This document shows, piece by piece, positions 1-8,430 of a DNA stretch of 64,000 nt. The stretch is from DATLGB01 sp037724045 (GTDB taxonomy: Bacteria > Actinomycetota > Thermoleophilia > Solirubrobacterales > Solirubrobacteraceae): the NCBI GenBank assembly GCA_037724045.1, contig JBBJOW010000014.1, positions 7,566 to 71,565 of the forward strand, in the 5' to 3' direction. The first letter of the stretch is position 1. Every line of letters starts with the position of its first letter. The position numbers were made by a program, and so were the translations under genes. The notes beneath the pieces are model-generated. The model made no database searches. It was given only the letters and a program-made list of their open reading frames with translations, and was not told the origin of the DNA.

Positions 1-104
1 AAGCCGCAGTTCGAGCAGCCCTTGGGCATGTTGCGAAAACCGGCCGTGCGCTCGGATTCCGAGCTGCGCCGACCGCAATTGGGACAGATGAAGAGGTGCG
101 CCAT
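1..104 (-). CDS. Zinc-ribbon protein, N-terminal part only
   Basis: Only the first 34 codons lie in the window; the gene runs off the left edge. The start is the ATG whose complement is at 102-104. The visible peptide begins MAHLFICPNCGRR and carries two CxxC pairs, CPNC at residues 7-10 and CSNC at residues 30-33. Their spacing is that of a small zinc ribbon. Nothing downstream is visible, so I assign no function. It points away from ruvB and is separated from it by about 190 bp in which I see no convincing gene. Confidence 0.7.
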   Translation of the reverse strand, partial: MAHLFICPNCGRRSSESERTAGFRNMPKGCSNCG

Positions 105-296
105 GGTGAGCGTCGGTCAATGTAGGGAGGCCGACTAAGCCCGAGCTTAGAGGCGCGTCCAGTAGCGACCGGCGCTCGCGGTGCGTGCTGCCCGTGCTCC
201 CGTTCGCCTCGCGGTGCTGGCGCTCGCCTACGTCATCGCCGCGCTCGACCTCGACCCGGCGTGCGCGCCTACGCCTTCACCTTCGGCTGAGTCCGC

Positions 297-1325
297 TCAG
301 AACAGCTGCTGGCTGGGGTCGGGGACCGGCAGGCCGATGTGGCGGAAGGCGTGCGGCGTGGCTGTGCGCCCGCGCGGGGTGCGCTGGATGAAGCCGCGCT
401 GCAGCAGGTAGGGCTCGTAGACGTCCTCGATCGTGTCCGCCTCCTCCCCCACCGTGACGGCGAGCGTCGACAGGCCGACGGGCCCGCCGCCGAAGTGGCC
501 GCAGATCGCCTGCAGCAGCGCGCGGTCCAGCCGGTCCAGGCCGGCGTCGTCGACACCGAGCATCACGAGCGCGGCGGCGGCCGTGCCGGCGTCGATGGCA
601 CCGGTGCCGCGGACCTGCGCGAAGTCGCGCACCCGCTTGAGCAGGCGGTTGGCCACGCGCGGGGTGCCGCGGGCGCGCTCGGCGATGGCGCGGGCGCCCG
701 CCGCGTCGGTCTCCACCTCGAGCACGCGCGCGGAGCGGACGACGATGCGTGCCAGCTCCGCCGGGTCGTAGTGGTCGAGGCGGTGCTGGATCCCGAAGCG
801 GTCGCGCAGCGGCGTGGTCAGCAGTCCTGACCGTGTCGTGGCGCCGACGAGGGTGAAGGGCGGCAGCGGCAGCGTCATCACCCGCGCGCCGGCGCCCGAG
901 CCGACGGTGATCGGCAGCTGGCGGTCCTCCATGGCGGGATAGAAGATCTCCTCGACCGCACGCGGCAGGCGGTGGATCTCGTCGATGAAGAAGACCGAGC
1001 GCGGTTCCAGCGAGGTCAGGAACGCGGCCACGTCGCCCTTGCGCTCGAGCGCGGGCCCCGAGGTCTGGACGAAGGGGACGTCGAGCTCGGCGGCGACGAT
1101 CTGCGCCAACGAGGTCTTCCCGAGGCCGGGCGGCCCGGCGAGCAGGACGTGGTCGAGCGCCTCGCCTCGCTCGGTGGCGGCGTGCAATGAGATCGAGAGC
1201 TCGTCGCGCAGCGCCTCCTGGCCGACGAACTCGTCCAGCCGGCGCGGGCGCAGGGTGATGTCGAGGTCCTCGACGCTCTCCGCCGCGTCGTGGACGAGCT
1301 CGACCCCGGGGGTGCGGATGCTCAT
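297..1325 (-). CDS. ruvB: Holliday junction branch migration ATPase RuvB
   Basis: This is the hexameric AAA+ motor that drives branch migration of Holliday junctions together with RuvA. The 342-residue length is normal. Walker A GPPGLGKT is at residues 64-71, Walker B DEIH at 115-118, sensor GATTR at 161-165 and the arginine-finger region LRDRFG at 173-178. The C-terminal winged-helix DNA-binding part is present. The ATG start overlaps the end of ruvA by 4 bp, so the two are translationally coupled. It is the last gene of a ruvC-ruvA-ruvB minus-strand operon. Confidence 0.97.
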   Translation of the reverse strand: MSIRTPGVELVHDAAESVEDLDITLRPRRLDEFVGQEALRDELSISLHAATERGEALDHVLLAGPPGLGKTSLAQIVAAELDVPFVQTSGPALERKGDVAAFLTSLEPRSVFFIDEIHRLPRAVEEIFYPAMEDRQLPITVGSGAGARVMTLPLPPFTLVGATTRSGLLTTPLRDRFGIQHRLDHYDPAELARIVVRSARVLEVETDAAGARAIAERARGTPRVANRLLKRVRDFAQVRGTGAIDAGTAAAALVMLGVDDAGLDRLDRALLQAICGHFGGGPVGLSTLAVTVGEEADTIEDVYEPYLLQRGFIQRTPRGRTATPHAFRHIGLPVPDPSQQLF

Positions 1326-1900
1326 CGGCGCGCCCCGCGCAGCGCGTGGGCTATGAGCTCCTCAGGCGCGCCGTCGGGCGCCGTCGCCAGCAGCTCCTCC
1401 GCCTCGGCGAAGCCGAAGCCCAGGCCCACCAGCGCCTCGCGCGCCTCGATCCGCGGATCGTCGTTGCGCGAGACGCGGATCTCGCCCACCGGCTCGGGCG
1501 GGGCCAGCTTCTCGCGCAGCTCGACCACGATCCGCTCCGCGGTCCGCTTGCCGATGCCGGGCACCGCCTGCAGGCGCGCGGTGTCCCCCGCGATGACCGC
1601 GCCGGCGAGCTCGCGCGGCGGGCCGCCCGAGAGCACGGCGAGGGCGACCTTCGGCCCGACCCCCTGGACGCCGATCAGCGCCAGGAAGAGGTCGCGCTCC
1701 GCCTCGGCCGCGAAGCCGTAGAGGTGCATGCCGTCGTCGCGCATGATCAGGTGGGTGTGCAACGTGACCGGCTGGCCGGCGGCGGGGACACGGCCCAGCG
1801 TCTCTGCGCTCACGCTGGCCCGGTAGCCGACGCCGCCGCACGACACGACCACGTGGTCGCCACGGCGGACCGCGACCTCTCCGGCGAGGAGGGCGATCAT
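1322..1900 (-). CDS. ruvA: Holliday junction DNA-binding protein RuvA
   Basis: RuvA binds the four-way junction as a tetramer and loads RuvB. The 192-residue protein has the N-terminal OB-fold, two helix-hairpin-helix motifs (GVQGVGPKVAL and VPGIGKRTAERI), and a C-terminal domain that contacts RuvB, ending in the expected ALVGLGF-type helix region. The ATG start overlaps the ruvC stop by 4 bp and its stop overlaps ruvB by 4 bp. This tight coupling fits stoichiometric production of the resolvasome. Confidence 0.97.
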   Translation of the reverse strand: MIALLAGEVAVRRGDHVVVSCGGVGYRASVSAETLGRVPAAGQPVTLHTHLIMRDDGMHLYGFAAEAERDLFLALIGVQGVGPKVALAVLSGGPPRELAGAVIAGDTARLQAVPGIGKRTAERIVVELREKLAPPEPVGEIRVSRNDDPRIEAREALVGLGFGFAEAEELLATAPDGAPEELIAHALRGARR

Positions 1901-2403
1901 GCGAGCGCCGCCCCGACCGCGGCGCGCATCGGCGCCGCGTTGGCGTGGCAGATGGCAACCGCGAGCGCGTCCGCCGCGTGGTCGGGCGTCGGCGGCTCCT
2001 CGAGGGAGAGGATCGCCTGGACCATGCGCTGCACCTGGTCCTTGGCGGCGCGGCCCGAGCCGCAGACGGCGCCCTTGATCTGTTGCGGCGTGTAGCTCGC
2101 ACAGTCCAGCCCGGCCTGGCCGGCGGCCAGCAGGACCACCCCACGGGCCTGCCCGACCGCGAACGCCGAACGCGCGTTGGTGCCGAAGTAGAGGTCCTCG
2201 ACGGCGATCGCGTCAGGGCGGTGCTCGACCACCAGAGCCGACACCCGCTCGTGGATGATCGCCAGCCGCGCCGCGGGCGTCGCCCTGGGCGACGTCTCGA
2301 TGACACCCCCGTCGAGCGCGACGAGCCGCCCGGCGAGCCGCGCGACCACGCCGTAGCCGGTGTTGGCGGTGCCGGGATCGATGCCGAGGATGACCACGTC
2401 CAT
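1897..2403 (-). CDS. ruvC: Crossover junction endonuclease RuvC
   Basis: RuvC is the dimeric RNase H-fold nuclease that resolves Holliday junctions. The protein starts MDVVILGIDPGTANTGYG, giving the first catalytic Asp near residue 9. The Glu of AVEDLYFGTN and the Asp pair of DHAADALAVAI supply the remaining metal ligands. I chose the ATG at 2403; an in-frame ATG at 2412 is the alternative. A much longer open frame runs upstream to 2793, but that part is antisense to another gene and has no RuvC similarity. It is the first gene of the ruvCAB set. Confidence 0.95.
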   Translation of the reverse strand: MDVVILGIDPGTANTGYGVVARLAGRLVALDGGVIETSPRATPAARLAIIHERVSALVVEHRPDAIAVEDLYFGTNARSAFAVGQARGVVLLAAGQAGLDCASYTPQQIKGAVCGSGRAAKDQVQRMVQAILSLEEPPTPDHAADALAVAICHANAAPMRAAVGAALA

Positions 2404-2456
2404 CCCCACCATTCTGTTCGGAGGGTCGGACGCCTTCAGGCGGCGGCGATGCGGCG

Positions 2457-2945
2457 TCAGATGGAGGAGCCGGCGAAGAAGAAGAACCAGACGCCCATGG
2501 CCAGGCCGGCCGTCGTCACCGACCAGATCATCACGGCGTCGAGCACCTTCCAGCTGCCGGTTGTCGGTTTCGCGTCGCCGCGCATCGACTTCAGCCAGCC
2601 CGCGCGGTAGCGCTCCTGCAGCCCGCCCGTGCGGCGCTGGTAGTAGCGGTCCAGCATCCCGAGGCCCTTGCCGATGATCGTCATCCCGATCGGGAGGCCG
2701 AAGAGGATGAGCATGTAGGGGCCGAGCGTCGGCTGCGTCGAGCTGACCATCTTCGACACCGCGTACATGAGCCCGAGCGGCACGCCGAGCCACATGGCGA
2801 TCGACCCGATCGCCATCAGCAGCACGACGAAGAACCGGAAGATCAGGCCGGCCGGGCGCGGATGCGCACCGGGGCTGCTACCCGAGGACGCGTTCGAGGA
2901 CGTCTGCGTCGACATCGAAGTTGGCGTGGACGGTGTCGACGTCAT
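2457..2945 (-). CDS. Small membrane protein between yebC and ruvC
   Basis: I do not recognise the family. The 162-residue protein has a Ser/Thr-rich N-terminus, then about four hydrophobic segments: residues about 33-55 (LIFRFFVVLLMAIG), 57-68, 75-92 and a C-terminal one ending WFFFFAGSSI. A basic stretch around YYQRRTGG separates the middle and last segments. The ATG at 2945 lies inside the 3' end of yebC; another in-frame ATG at 2915 would shorten the overlap. Neither has a clear ribosome binding site. Its position in the yebC-ruvC run suggests cotranscription but says nothing firm about its role. Confidence 0.75.
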   Translation of the reverse strand: MTSTPSTPTSMSTQTSSNASSGSSPGAHPRPAGLIFRFFVVLLMAIGSIAMWLGVPLGLMYAVSKMVSSTQPTLGPYMLILFGLPIGMTIIGKGLGMLDRYYQRRTGGLQERYRAGWLKSMRGDAKPTTGSWKVLDAVMIWSVTTAGLAMGVWFFFFAGSSI

Positions 2946-3627
2946 CCTGGTCGTCCAGGGCGTCGATGAGCCTGAGCACCTTGGTGGCGGCGTCCTCGTC
3001 GAGGGGGACGCGGACCTGCGGCAGATGGGCGATCTCGGCCGTCTCGATCTCGATGCCGGCGCCGTCGAGCGCGGCGCGCACGTCCGACAGCGAGGACGGG
3101 TCGCAGAGGATCTCGTACAGGTCGTCGTCGAGGGCGATGTCCTCGGCCCCCGCGTCGATGGCGACCATCAGGTCGTCCTCGGAGTAGCGCTCGGCGTCGA
3201 CGACCACGAGGCCCTTCTTGTCGAAGAGGTACGCGACGGTCCCCGGCTCGCCGAGGTTGCCGCCGTTGCGCGAGAGCACATGGCGGATCTCCGAGCCGGT
3301 GCGGTTGCGGTTGTCGGTGACGGCCTCGATCAGCAGTGCGACGCCGCCGGGCGCGTAGCCCTCGTAGACGACGTCCTCGAGCGCGGCCGCATCACCGCCC
3401 TCCCCCGTGCCCTTGGCGATGGCGCGCTCGATGTTGTCCTTGGGCATCGATGCGTCCTTGGCCTTCTGCACGGCGAGTCCCAATCGGGCGTTCGTGTCCG
3501 CGTCGCCCCCGCCCTCCTTGGCAGCGACGGTGATGGCCCGGGCGAGCTTGGTGAACAGCTTGCCCCGCCGGGAGTCCACCACGGCCTTCTTGTGCTTGAT
3601 CCCTGCCCATTTGGAATGGCCGGACAT
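2878..3627 (-). CDS. yebC: YebC/PmpR family protein
   Basis: YebC-family proteins act as transcriptional regulators or as translation factors for difficult proline stretches, depending on the member. The protein starts with the family hallmark MSGHSKWAGIKHKKA and continues with the conserved KLFTKLARAI and NARLGLAVQKAK segments. It is 249 residues, normal for the family. I chose the ATG at 3627 over an in-frame TTG at 3636 because it gives the canonical N-terminus. A yebC gene directly upstream of ruvC is common in bacteria. Confidence 0.95.
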   Translation of the reverse strand: MSGHSKWAGIKHKKAVVDSRRGKLFTKLARAITVAAKEGGGDADTNARLGLAVQKAKDASMPKDNIERAIAKGTGEGGDAAALEDVVYEGYAPGGVALLIEAVTDNRNRTGSEIRHVLSRNGGNLGEPGTVAYLFDKKGLVVVDAERYSEDDLMVAIDAGAEDIALDDDLYEILCDPSSLSDVRAALDGAGIEIETAEIAHLPQVRVPLDEDAATKVLRLIDALDDQDDVDTVHANFDVDADVLERVLG

Positions 3628-3666
3628 ACGCGGCAAAGTCTAATAGCCGCAGGCCCTACCAAGATG

Positions 3667-3693
3667 TGATTCAGCGGCGTAGCCGATGAATCA
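3667..3693 (-). terminator. Hairpin terminator after the cytidylyltransferase gene
   Basis: The 27 bases form a near-perfect stem: 12 bases on each side with one mismatch around a 3-base loop, outer arms TGATTC/GAATCA. It lies between the stop of the minus-strand nucleotidyltransferase gene (3701) and the start of yebC. The following bases on the minus strand are only modestly T-rich, so it may be a weak terminator. Confidence 0.6.
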
Positions 3694-3700
3694 GTCTAAT

Positions 3701-4417
3701 TCACCACAGCTTCCAGGGGGCGGTGTCGCCGGCCCAGAGGTCGTTGAGCCGGGTCGCGTCCTTGTAGGTGTCCATGCACGCCCAGAAGCCCGTGTGGCGG
3801 AAGGCGTGCAGCGCGCCGTCGTCGGCGAGGCCTTCCAGCGGCTCGCGCTCGAGGATCGACGACGCGGTGAGGTAGTCGAAGACGGCCGGTTCGAAGCAGA
3901 AGAAGCCGCCGTTGATCCAGTGCTCGGCGCGCGGCTTCTCCTGAAAGCCCGAGACGACGTCGCCCGCCTCGATCAGCGCGACACCGAACTGCAGCTCGGG
4001 CCGCACGACGGTCATCGTCGCCGCCTGTCCATGACCGTGGTGGTGCTCGAGCAGCTTGCCCAGGTCGATGTCGGCGACGCCGTCGGCGTAGGTGACCATG
4101 AACGCGCCCTTCCCGACCTCGTCGCGCAGACCGTGGATGCGCCCCCCGGTCTGCGTGTCGAGGCCGGTGTCCAGGCAGCGCACCCGCACGCCCTCAGGCC
4201 ACGTCGTCTCGGCCGCCCAGGCGGTGAGCTGGTCGACCTTGTAGCCGCCGGCGAGCACGAAATCGCGCGCGCCCTGCACCACGTAGAGCTGGATCACGTG
4301 CCAGACGATCGGATACCCGCCGATCTCCACCAGCGGCTTGGGCAGATCGACGGTCTTCTCCTGCAGCCGCGTGCCGCGGCCACCGCACAAGATCACTACG
4401 GGAGGTAGCGGTGCCAT
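3701..4417 (-). CDS. rfbF: Glucose-1-phosphate cytidylyltransferase
   Basis: The enzyme couples CTP and glucose-1-phosphate to give CDP-glucose, the entry point for CDP-linked deoxysugars in surface glycans. The nucleotide-binding motif CGGRGTRL is at residues 11-18, followed by KPLVEIGGYPIVWH. GFQEKP and the C-terminal GFWACMDTYKDATRLNDLW stretch match the RfbF pattern. At 238 residues it is slightly shorter than typical members (about 255). It is transcribed divergently from the phosphohexomutase gene starting at 4446, so the two may share a control region of fewer than 30 bp. Confidence 0.9.
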   Translation of the reverse strand: MAPLPPVVILCGGRGTRLQEKTVDLPKPLVEIGGYPIVWHVIQLYVVQGARDFVLAGGYKVDQLTAWAAETTWPEGVRVRCLDTGLDTQTGGRIHGLRDEVGKGAFMVTYADGVADIDLGKLLEHHHGHGQAATMTVVRPELQFGVALIEAGDVVSGFQEKPRAEHWINGGFFCFEPAVFDYLTASSILEREPLEGLADDGALHAFRHTGFWACMDTYKDATRLNDLWAGDTAPWKLW

Positions 4418-4445
4418 TGGCCGTCAAGCTAGCCTTCGCGCCGCC

Positions 4446-5816
4446 GTGGCCGTCCCCTCCGAGATCTTCAAGGCCTACGACGTCCGCGGTCTCTACGGCG
4501 AGCAGATCGACGGTGACGTCGCCGAGGCGGTGGGCCGGGCCTTCGCCCGCGTGATCGGCGAGCTGTCGGGCAAGCCGGTCGGCGATCTGCGCCTGGGGCT
4601 CGGGCGTGACATGCGTCTGACCGCCCCCGAGCTCGCCGCCCGCTACCTCGCCGGCATGACCAGCGAAGGCGCCCACGTCCTGGATGCCGGAATGGTCGGC
4701 ACGGAGATGCTCTACTTCCTCGTCGGATCGCGGGAGCTCGACGGCGGCCTGATGTGCACGGCCTCGCACAATCCCAAGGCGTACACGGGGGCCAAGATGG
4801 TCGAGAAGGGCGCGCTTGCGTTGTCCGGTGACCGCGGGCTGCAGGACATCTATCGCCTGCTCGCAGACGGGCTGCCGGAGCCGCCAGGCGGAGGCGGCAC
4901 GGAAGCGATCGACATCGCCCCCGAGTTCCGCAAGGCCGCGCTCGCCCTGGTCGACGCCGGCTCCATCAAGCCGCTCAAGGTCGTCGTGGACGGCGGCAAC
5001 GGGATGGCGGGGACGATGATCGGCCCGATCCTCGACACGCTGCCGCTGGAGCTCGAGACCTTCTACTGGGAGCCCGACGGCGAGCTCCCCGACCACGAGC
5101 CCAACCCGCTGCTGCCCGAGAACCGCGAGTTCATCATGGCCAAGGTGACCGAGACCGGGGCCGATCTCGGCATCGCCTGGGACGGGGACGCCGACCGCTG
5201 CTTCTTCATCGACGACAGGGGCCGCTTCGTCGACGGCGACTTCCTCACCGCCCTGCTCGCCCGGTCGATCCTCGAGAAGAAGCCGGGCGCCGACATCCTC
5301 TACGACGTCCGCGCCTCGCGCGCGGTCGCGGACACGGTTGCCGCGGCCGGCGGCACCGCGCACATCAACCGGGTCGGCCACGCGTTCTTCAAGACCCGCA
5401 TGCGCGACGAGGGCGCCGTCTTCGGCGGCGAGGTCTCCGGCCACTACTACTTCGCCGACTTCTACAACGCGGACTCCGGGACGCTGCCGGCGCTGCTGAT
5501 CCTCGAGCTGCTCTCCCAAGGCGGCACCACGCTGTCCGAGCTGCTCGCGGAGTACCACGCGAAGTACTTCATCTCCGGCGAGATCAACTCCGAGGTGGCC
5601 GACGTCGCCGGTAAGCTCGCCGAGCTCGAGGAGCGCTACGGCCCCGGTGGCGACGTGACCAAGCTCGACGGCCTGTCCGTCGACTACGAGGACTGGCACT
5701 TCAACGTGCGGCCGTCCAACACCGAGCCGCTGTTGCGCCTGAACCTGGAGAGCCTCGTGTCCGCCGACGACATGGCCGCCAAGCGCGACGAGGTGCTCGG
5801 GATCATCACCGCGTGA
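4446..5816 (+). CDS. manB: Phosphomannomutase/phosphoglucomutase
   Basis: The enzyme interconverts hexose 6- and 1-phosphates and so feeds nucleotide-sugar synthesis, here probably including the divergent cytidylyltransferase. The GTG at 4446 gives VAVPSEIFKAYDVRGLYGE, the usual family N-terminus. The active-site phosphoserine motif TASHNPK is near residue 106, the metal loop DGDADRC near 246 and the phosphate-binding RPSNTEP near 422. It is 456 residues long. The stop overlaps the next start in a GTGA arrangement, indicating coupling to the hydrolase gene. Confidence 0.93.
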   Translation: MAVPSEIFKAYDVRGLYGEQIDGDVAEAVGRAFARVIGELSGKPVGDLRLGLGRDMRLTAPELAARYLAGMTSEGAHVLDAGMVGTEMLYFLVGSRELDGGLMCTASHNPKAYTGAKMVEKGALALSGDRGLQDIYRLLADGLPEPPGGGGTEAIDIAPEFRKAALALVDAGSIKPLKVVVDGGNGMAGTMIGPILDTLPLELETFYWEPDGELPDHEPNPLLPENREFIMAKVTETGADLGIAWDGDADRCFFIDDRGRFVDGDFLTALLARSILEKKPGADILYDVRASRAVADTVAAAGGTAHINRVGHAFFKTRMRDEGAVFGGEVSGHYYFADFYNADSGTLPALLILELLSQGGTTLSELLAEYHAKYFISGEINSEVADVAGKLAELEERYGPGGDVTKLDGLSVDYEDWHFNVRPSNTEPLLRLNLESLVSADDMAAKRDEVLGIITA

Positions 5817-6766
5817 AGGAGGGCGTCCACGCCCTGGCGATCCCGACGCCGTGGACCGTCGGCCGCGTCAACTGCTATCTGATCGACGACGACCCGCTCA
5901 CGCTGGTCGACACCGGGCCCAACTCGGGCAAGGCGCTCGACGCGCTCGAGACCGCCCTCGCCGAGCACGACCGGCGGATCGAGGACCTCGAGCGGATCGT
6001 CATCACCCATCAGCACCCCGACCACGAGGGGCTGATCGAGATCCTCGCGCGCCGGTCGGGCGCCGAGGTGTGCGCGCTCGACCGCCTGGTGCCGTGGCTG
6101 GCCGGCTGGCGCGACGAGCAGAAGGCAGACGACGCCTTCGCCGCCGCGTTGATGACCCGTCACGGCGTGCCCGAGGACGTGGTCTCCGTGCTGGAGGCGC
6201 TCTCGCAGAACTTCCGCGCGTGGGGCTCGTCGGCGCCGGTCGACCGCACGCTGACCGACGGCGGCGAGCTGGGCTTCGCGGGCCGCACCCTGCGCGTCCA
6301 CCACCGGCCCGGCCACTCGCCGACGGACACGATCTTCCACGACGCCGAGCGCGGCGTGGTCATCGGCGGCGACCATCTGATCGGCCACATCTCCTCCAAC
6401 CCGCTGGCGTCCAAGGACGACGACAGCCCGCTGCTGAGCTACATGCGCTCCCTGCGCGCGACGCAGGCGATGGACGGCGTCGAGGTCGTCCTGCCAGGCC
6501 ACGGCGACCCGGTCACCGACGTCGCGGCGCTGGTCGACGCGCGCTTCGCCATGCACGAGCACCGCGCGAGGAAGATCTCGAGGACGCTGGCCGACTCGCC
6601 GCTCACCGCCCACGAGATGGCCGCCAGCCTGTGGGGCCCCGCTGCCCTCACCCAGGCGTTCCTCACCCTCAGCGAGGTGCTCGGCCACCTCGACCTGCTC
6701 GTCGAGCGCGGCGAGGTGGTCCTGCACGAGGACGGCGACTACAGCCGCTTCAGCAGTTCCACGTAG
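5813..6766 (+). CDS. Metallo-beta-lactamase-fold hydrolase
   Basis: A 317-residue MBL-fold hydrolase. The metal motif THQHPDH is near residues 64-71. Further ligands are HRPGHSPTDT, GGDHLIGH and the C-terminal LPGHGDP. The last 60 residues form a winged-helix-like tail seen in LACTB2/glyoxalase-II-like members. The GTG start overlaps the manB stop by 4 bp. The substrate cannot be read from sequence; thioester or nucleic-acid hydrolysis are both known in this group. The last 28 bp overlap the convergent glycosyltransferase gene. Confidence 0.88.
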   Translation: MKEGVHALAIPTPWTVGRVNCYLIDDDPLTLVDTGPNSGKALDALETALAEHDRRIEDLERIVITHQHPDHEGLIEILARRSGAEVCALDRLVPWLAGWRDEQKADDAFAAALMTRHGVPEDVVSVLEALSQNFRAWGSSAPVDRTLTDGGELGFAGRTLRVHHRPGHSPTDTIFHDAERGVVIGGDHLIGHISSNPLASKDDDSPLLSYMRSLRATQAMDGVEVVLPGHGDPVTDVAALVDARFAMHEHRARKISRTLADSPLTAHEMAASLWGPAALTQAFLTLSEVLGHLDLLVERGEVVLHEDGDYSRFSSST

Positions 6767-8250
6767 GCCTCCGCGCAGGTGCGACTCGAGAAGGCTTCCG
6801 CGCGCCGCCGGCAGTTTCCGGCGGTCACTGGGTCCTGCGCGAGCTCGAGCGTCTCGAGCATCACCCCGGCGAGCTCGTCCTCGTCGTCGAACAGCCGGCC
6901 CACGGCGTCGGAGCCGACGATGTCGGGCACGCCCCCCTCGCGGCGGCCGAAGACCGGCGTCCCGCAGGCCAGGGACTCCACCAGCACGAGCCCGAAGGCC
7001 TCCTGGCGCGACGCGAGCCCCGTCACCCACGCGTCACGGTAGAGGTCGCGCAGCTCCTCTGAGGCGAGGTCGGCGAACTCGACTCCGGGTGCGGCCAGCC
7101 GGCGCTGCACCGCGGGGTCGCGTGGCTTCATCAGCCGCAGCCGCGCGGTCGGGCGCTCGCGGCGCACGTGCGCGAACGCGGTCACGATCGCCTCCACGCG
7201 CTTGCGTCCCTCCCCCGGGTCGGCCGCGCAGGCGATCGTCGGCTCGGCCGCGCGCGCGGCCGGCTGCGGCGTGAAGTGGTCCAGGTCGACCCCGGGCGCG
7301 ATGACGTGCGCCTCCACCCCGAGCCAGCGCCAGATGGCGTCGCGCGCCGCCGTCGACAGGGCGACGACCGCGTCGGCGCGCGCGGTCACGGTCTCGAGCA
7401 GCGCCAGCCGTCCGCGGCGGCTCGCGAGCACATGGCGTTCGGGGATGCCCATGTAGGCGTAGACGGCCGGCCGGCCGGTCCGCGCGCCCCACGCGACGGC
7501 GGCGAGCGCGTCGGTCAGGTAGGCGGCGACCGCGGCGTCGTCGTTGCCGCGCAGCAGCTCGGCCAGCGTGAGGGGGACGTGCGAGAGCGCCTCTTGGACG
7601 CCATGGCGCTCCAGCAGGCCGGCGGGGGGCCGGCGCGTGCGCACGACCGCGAAGCCGTCCCCGATGGTTCGTGTCGTCGTACTCGGGTGGCTCGTGAGCA
7701 GCCGCGGGGCGTGGCCGAGCGCCGTCAGGTCCACCGCCAGGTCGTGCAGCAGGCGCTCAGAGCCGCGGCGGACCTCGGGCCAGAACCACGGGTTCAGCAG
7801 GGCGACGCGCATCCGGTCGGGCACCGGCCGCGGCGCGCGCGCATGCGGCGGAAGGCGCAGACTGCGGCGCGACGGGCGGGCGGCGTGGACGATCGCCTCC
7901 GGAGCGCTCACGGCCTCGGCGCCGGCAACCCCATTCAGCGGCCAGAGCACGTTCGCGTCAAGCGACCCCGCCACGGGACTCGCGTCGAGCGGATCGGGCA
8001 CGGTCCTCCCGCGCACGGGGCGCCCAGGGGCCCGCGCGGCGGCGGCGACGAGCTCCTCGAGCCAGCGCGGCTCGGGCCGGCAGCCGTCGTCGATGACAGC
8101 GGCGGGTCGCGCGGCGGTGTCGCCCAGGACGACGGCGGCAGGTGCCAGCGTCTGCGCTGCGAGCGCGTCGAGCAGCCAGCGCCGGCGCAGCCCGTCGCGC
8201 CGCGACCGCACCACCACCGTGACTAGTGGTTCCGGCCGCAAGCTCGGCAC
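6739..8250 (-). CDS. GT4 glycosyltransferase with a degenerate GT2 N-terminus
   Basis: From the ATG at 7812 the frame encodes a complete 357-residue GT4-like transferase: MRVALLNPWFWPEVRRGSE at the start and QEAFGLVLVESLACGTPV, the donor-binding E-x7-E region, near the end. Upstream the same frame stays open. It reads about 140 residues resembling a shortened GT2 domain (PLVTVVVRSRR, then AVIDDGCRPEPRWLEEL), with the usual middle section missing. A GTG at 8250 would start it. The frame also continues through a 168-bp repeat. The real start is therefore either 7812 or 8250. I report the longer form because the GT2-like codons look coding. The sugar and acceptor are unknown. Confidence 0.75.
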   Translation of the reverse strand: MPSLRPEPLVTVVVRSRRDGLRRRWLLDALAAQTLAPAAVVLGDTAARPAAVIDDGCRPEPRWLEELVAAAARAPGRPVRGRTVPDPLDASPVAGSLDANVLWPLNGVAGAEAVSAPEAIVHAARPSRRSLRLPPHARAPRPVPDRMRVALLNPWFWPEVRRGSERLLHDLAVDLTALGHAPRLLTSHPSTTTRTIGDGFAVVRTRRPPAGLLERHGVQEALSHVPLTLAELLRGNDDAAVAAYLTDALAAVAWGARTGRPAVYAYMGIPERHVLASRRGRLALLETVTARADAVVALSTAARDAIWRWLGVEAHVIAPGVDLDHFTPQPAARAAEPTIACAADPGEGRKRVEAIVTAFAHVRRERPTARLRLMKPRDPAVQRRLAAPGVEFADLASEELRDLYRDAWVTGLASRQEAFGLVLVESLACGTPVFGRREGGVPDIVGSDAVGRLFDDEDELAGVMLETLELAQDPVTAGNCRRRAEAFSSRTCAEAYVELLKRL

Positions 8251-8390
8251 GAAATCGGCGGACGTCTCGCCGCCCGTGGCGGCGTCCTCGGTCGGGGCAA
8301 GGGCTCCGCCATTGCACCCTCCCTGCGTCCTGGCCACGAACAACGATCCGTGCGCCCATTTCGCACCGACCTCACGGCCGGAACCACCAG
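8223..8390. repeat. 168-bp palindromic repeat, copy 1
   Basis: First of three 168-bp copies in the window. The ends are CTAGTGGTTCCGGCCG at 8223-8238 and CGGCCGGAACCACCAG at 8375-8390, complementary with one mismatch. Complementarity continues inward to about 36 bp, through CGAAAT and ATTTCG. The core, positions 62-119 of the unit, is shared with the other copies and contains its own hairpin around GGCTCCGCC. This copy lies between two divergent glycosyltransferase genes, and the minus-strand frame through it is open and continuous with the minus-strand gene. Confidence 0.9.
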
Positions 8391-8430
8391 CGGCGGGGCG
8401 TCGTCGGACACGGCTGGGATCATATGCGCG

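Noticed and set aside
181..411. A short plus-strand frame with a hydrophobic start after GTG at 181
   Set aside because: It overlaps the 3' end of ruvB in antisense, and the hydrophobic stretch breaks into Arg/Pro-rich sequence. I could not defend a signal peptide or domain.
2404..2793. N-terminal extension of the ruvC frame
   Set aside because: The extension is antisense-like in composition over the neighbouring membrane protein gene and has no RuvC similarity. The canonical start is at 2403.
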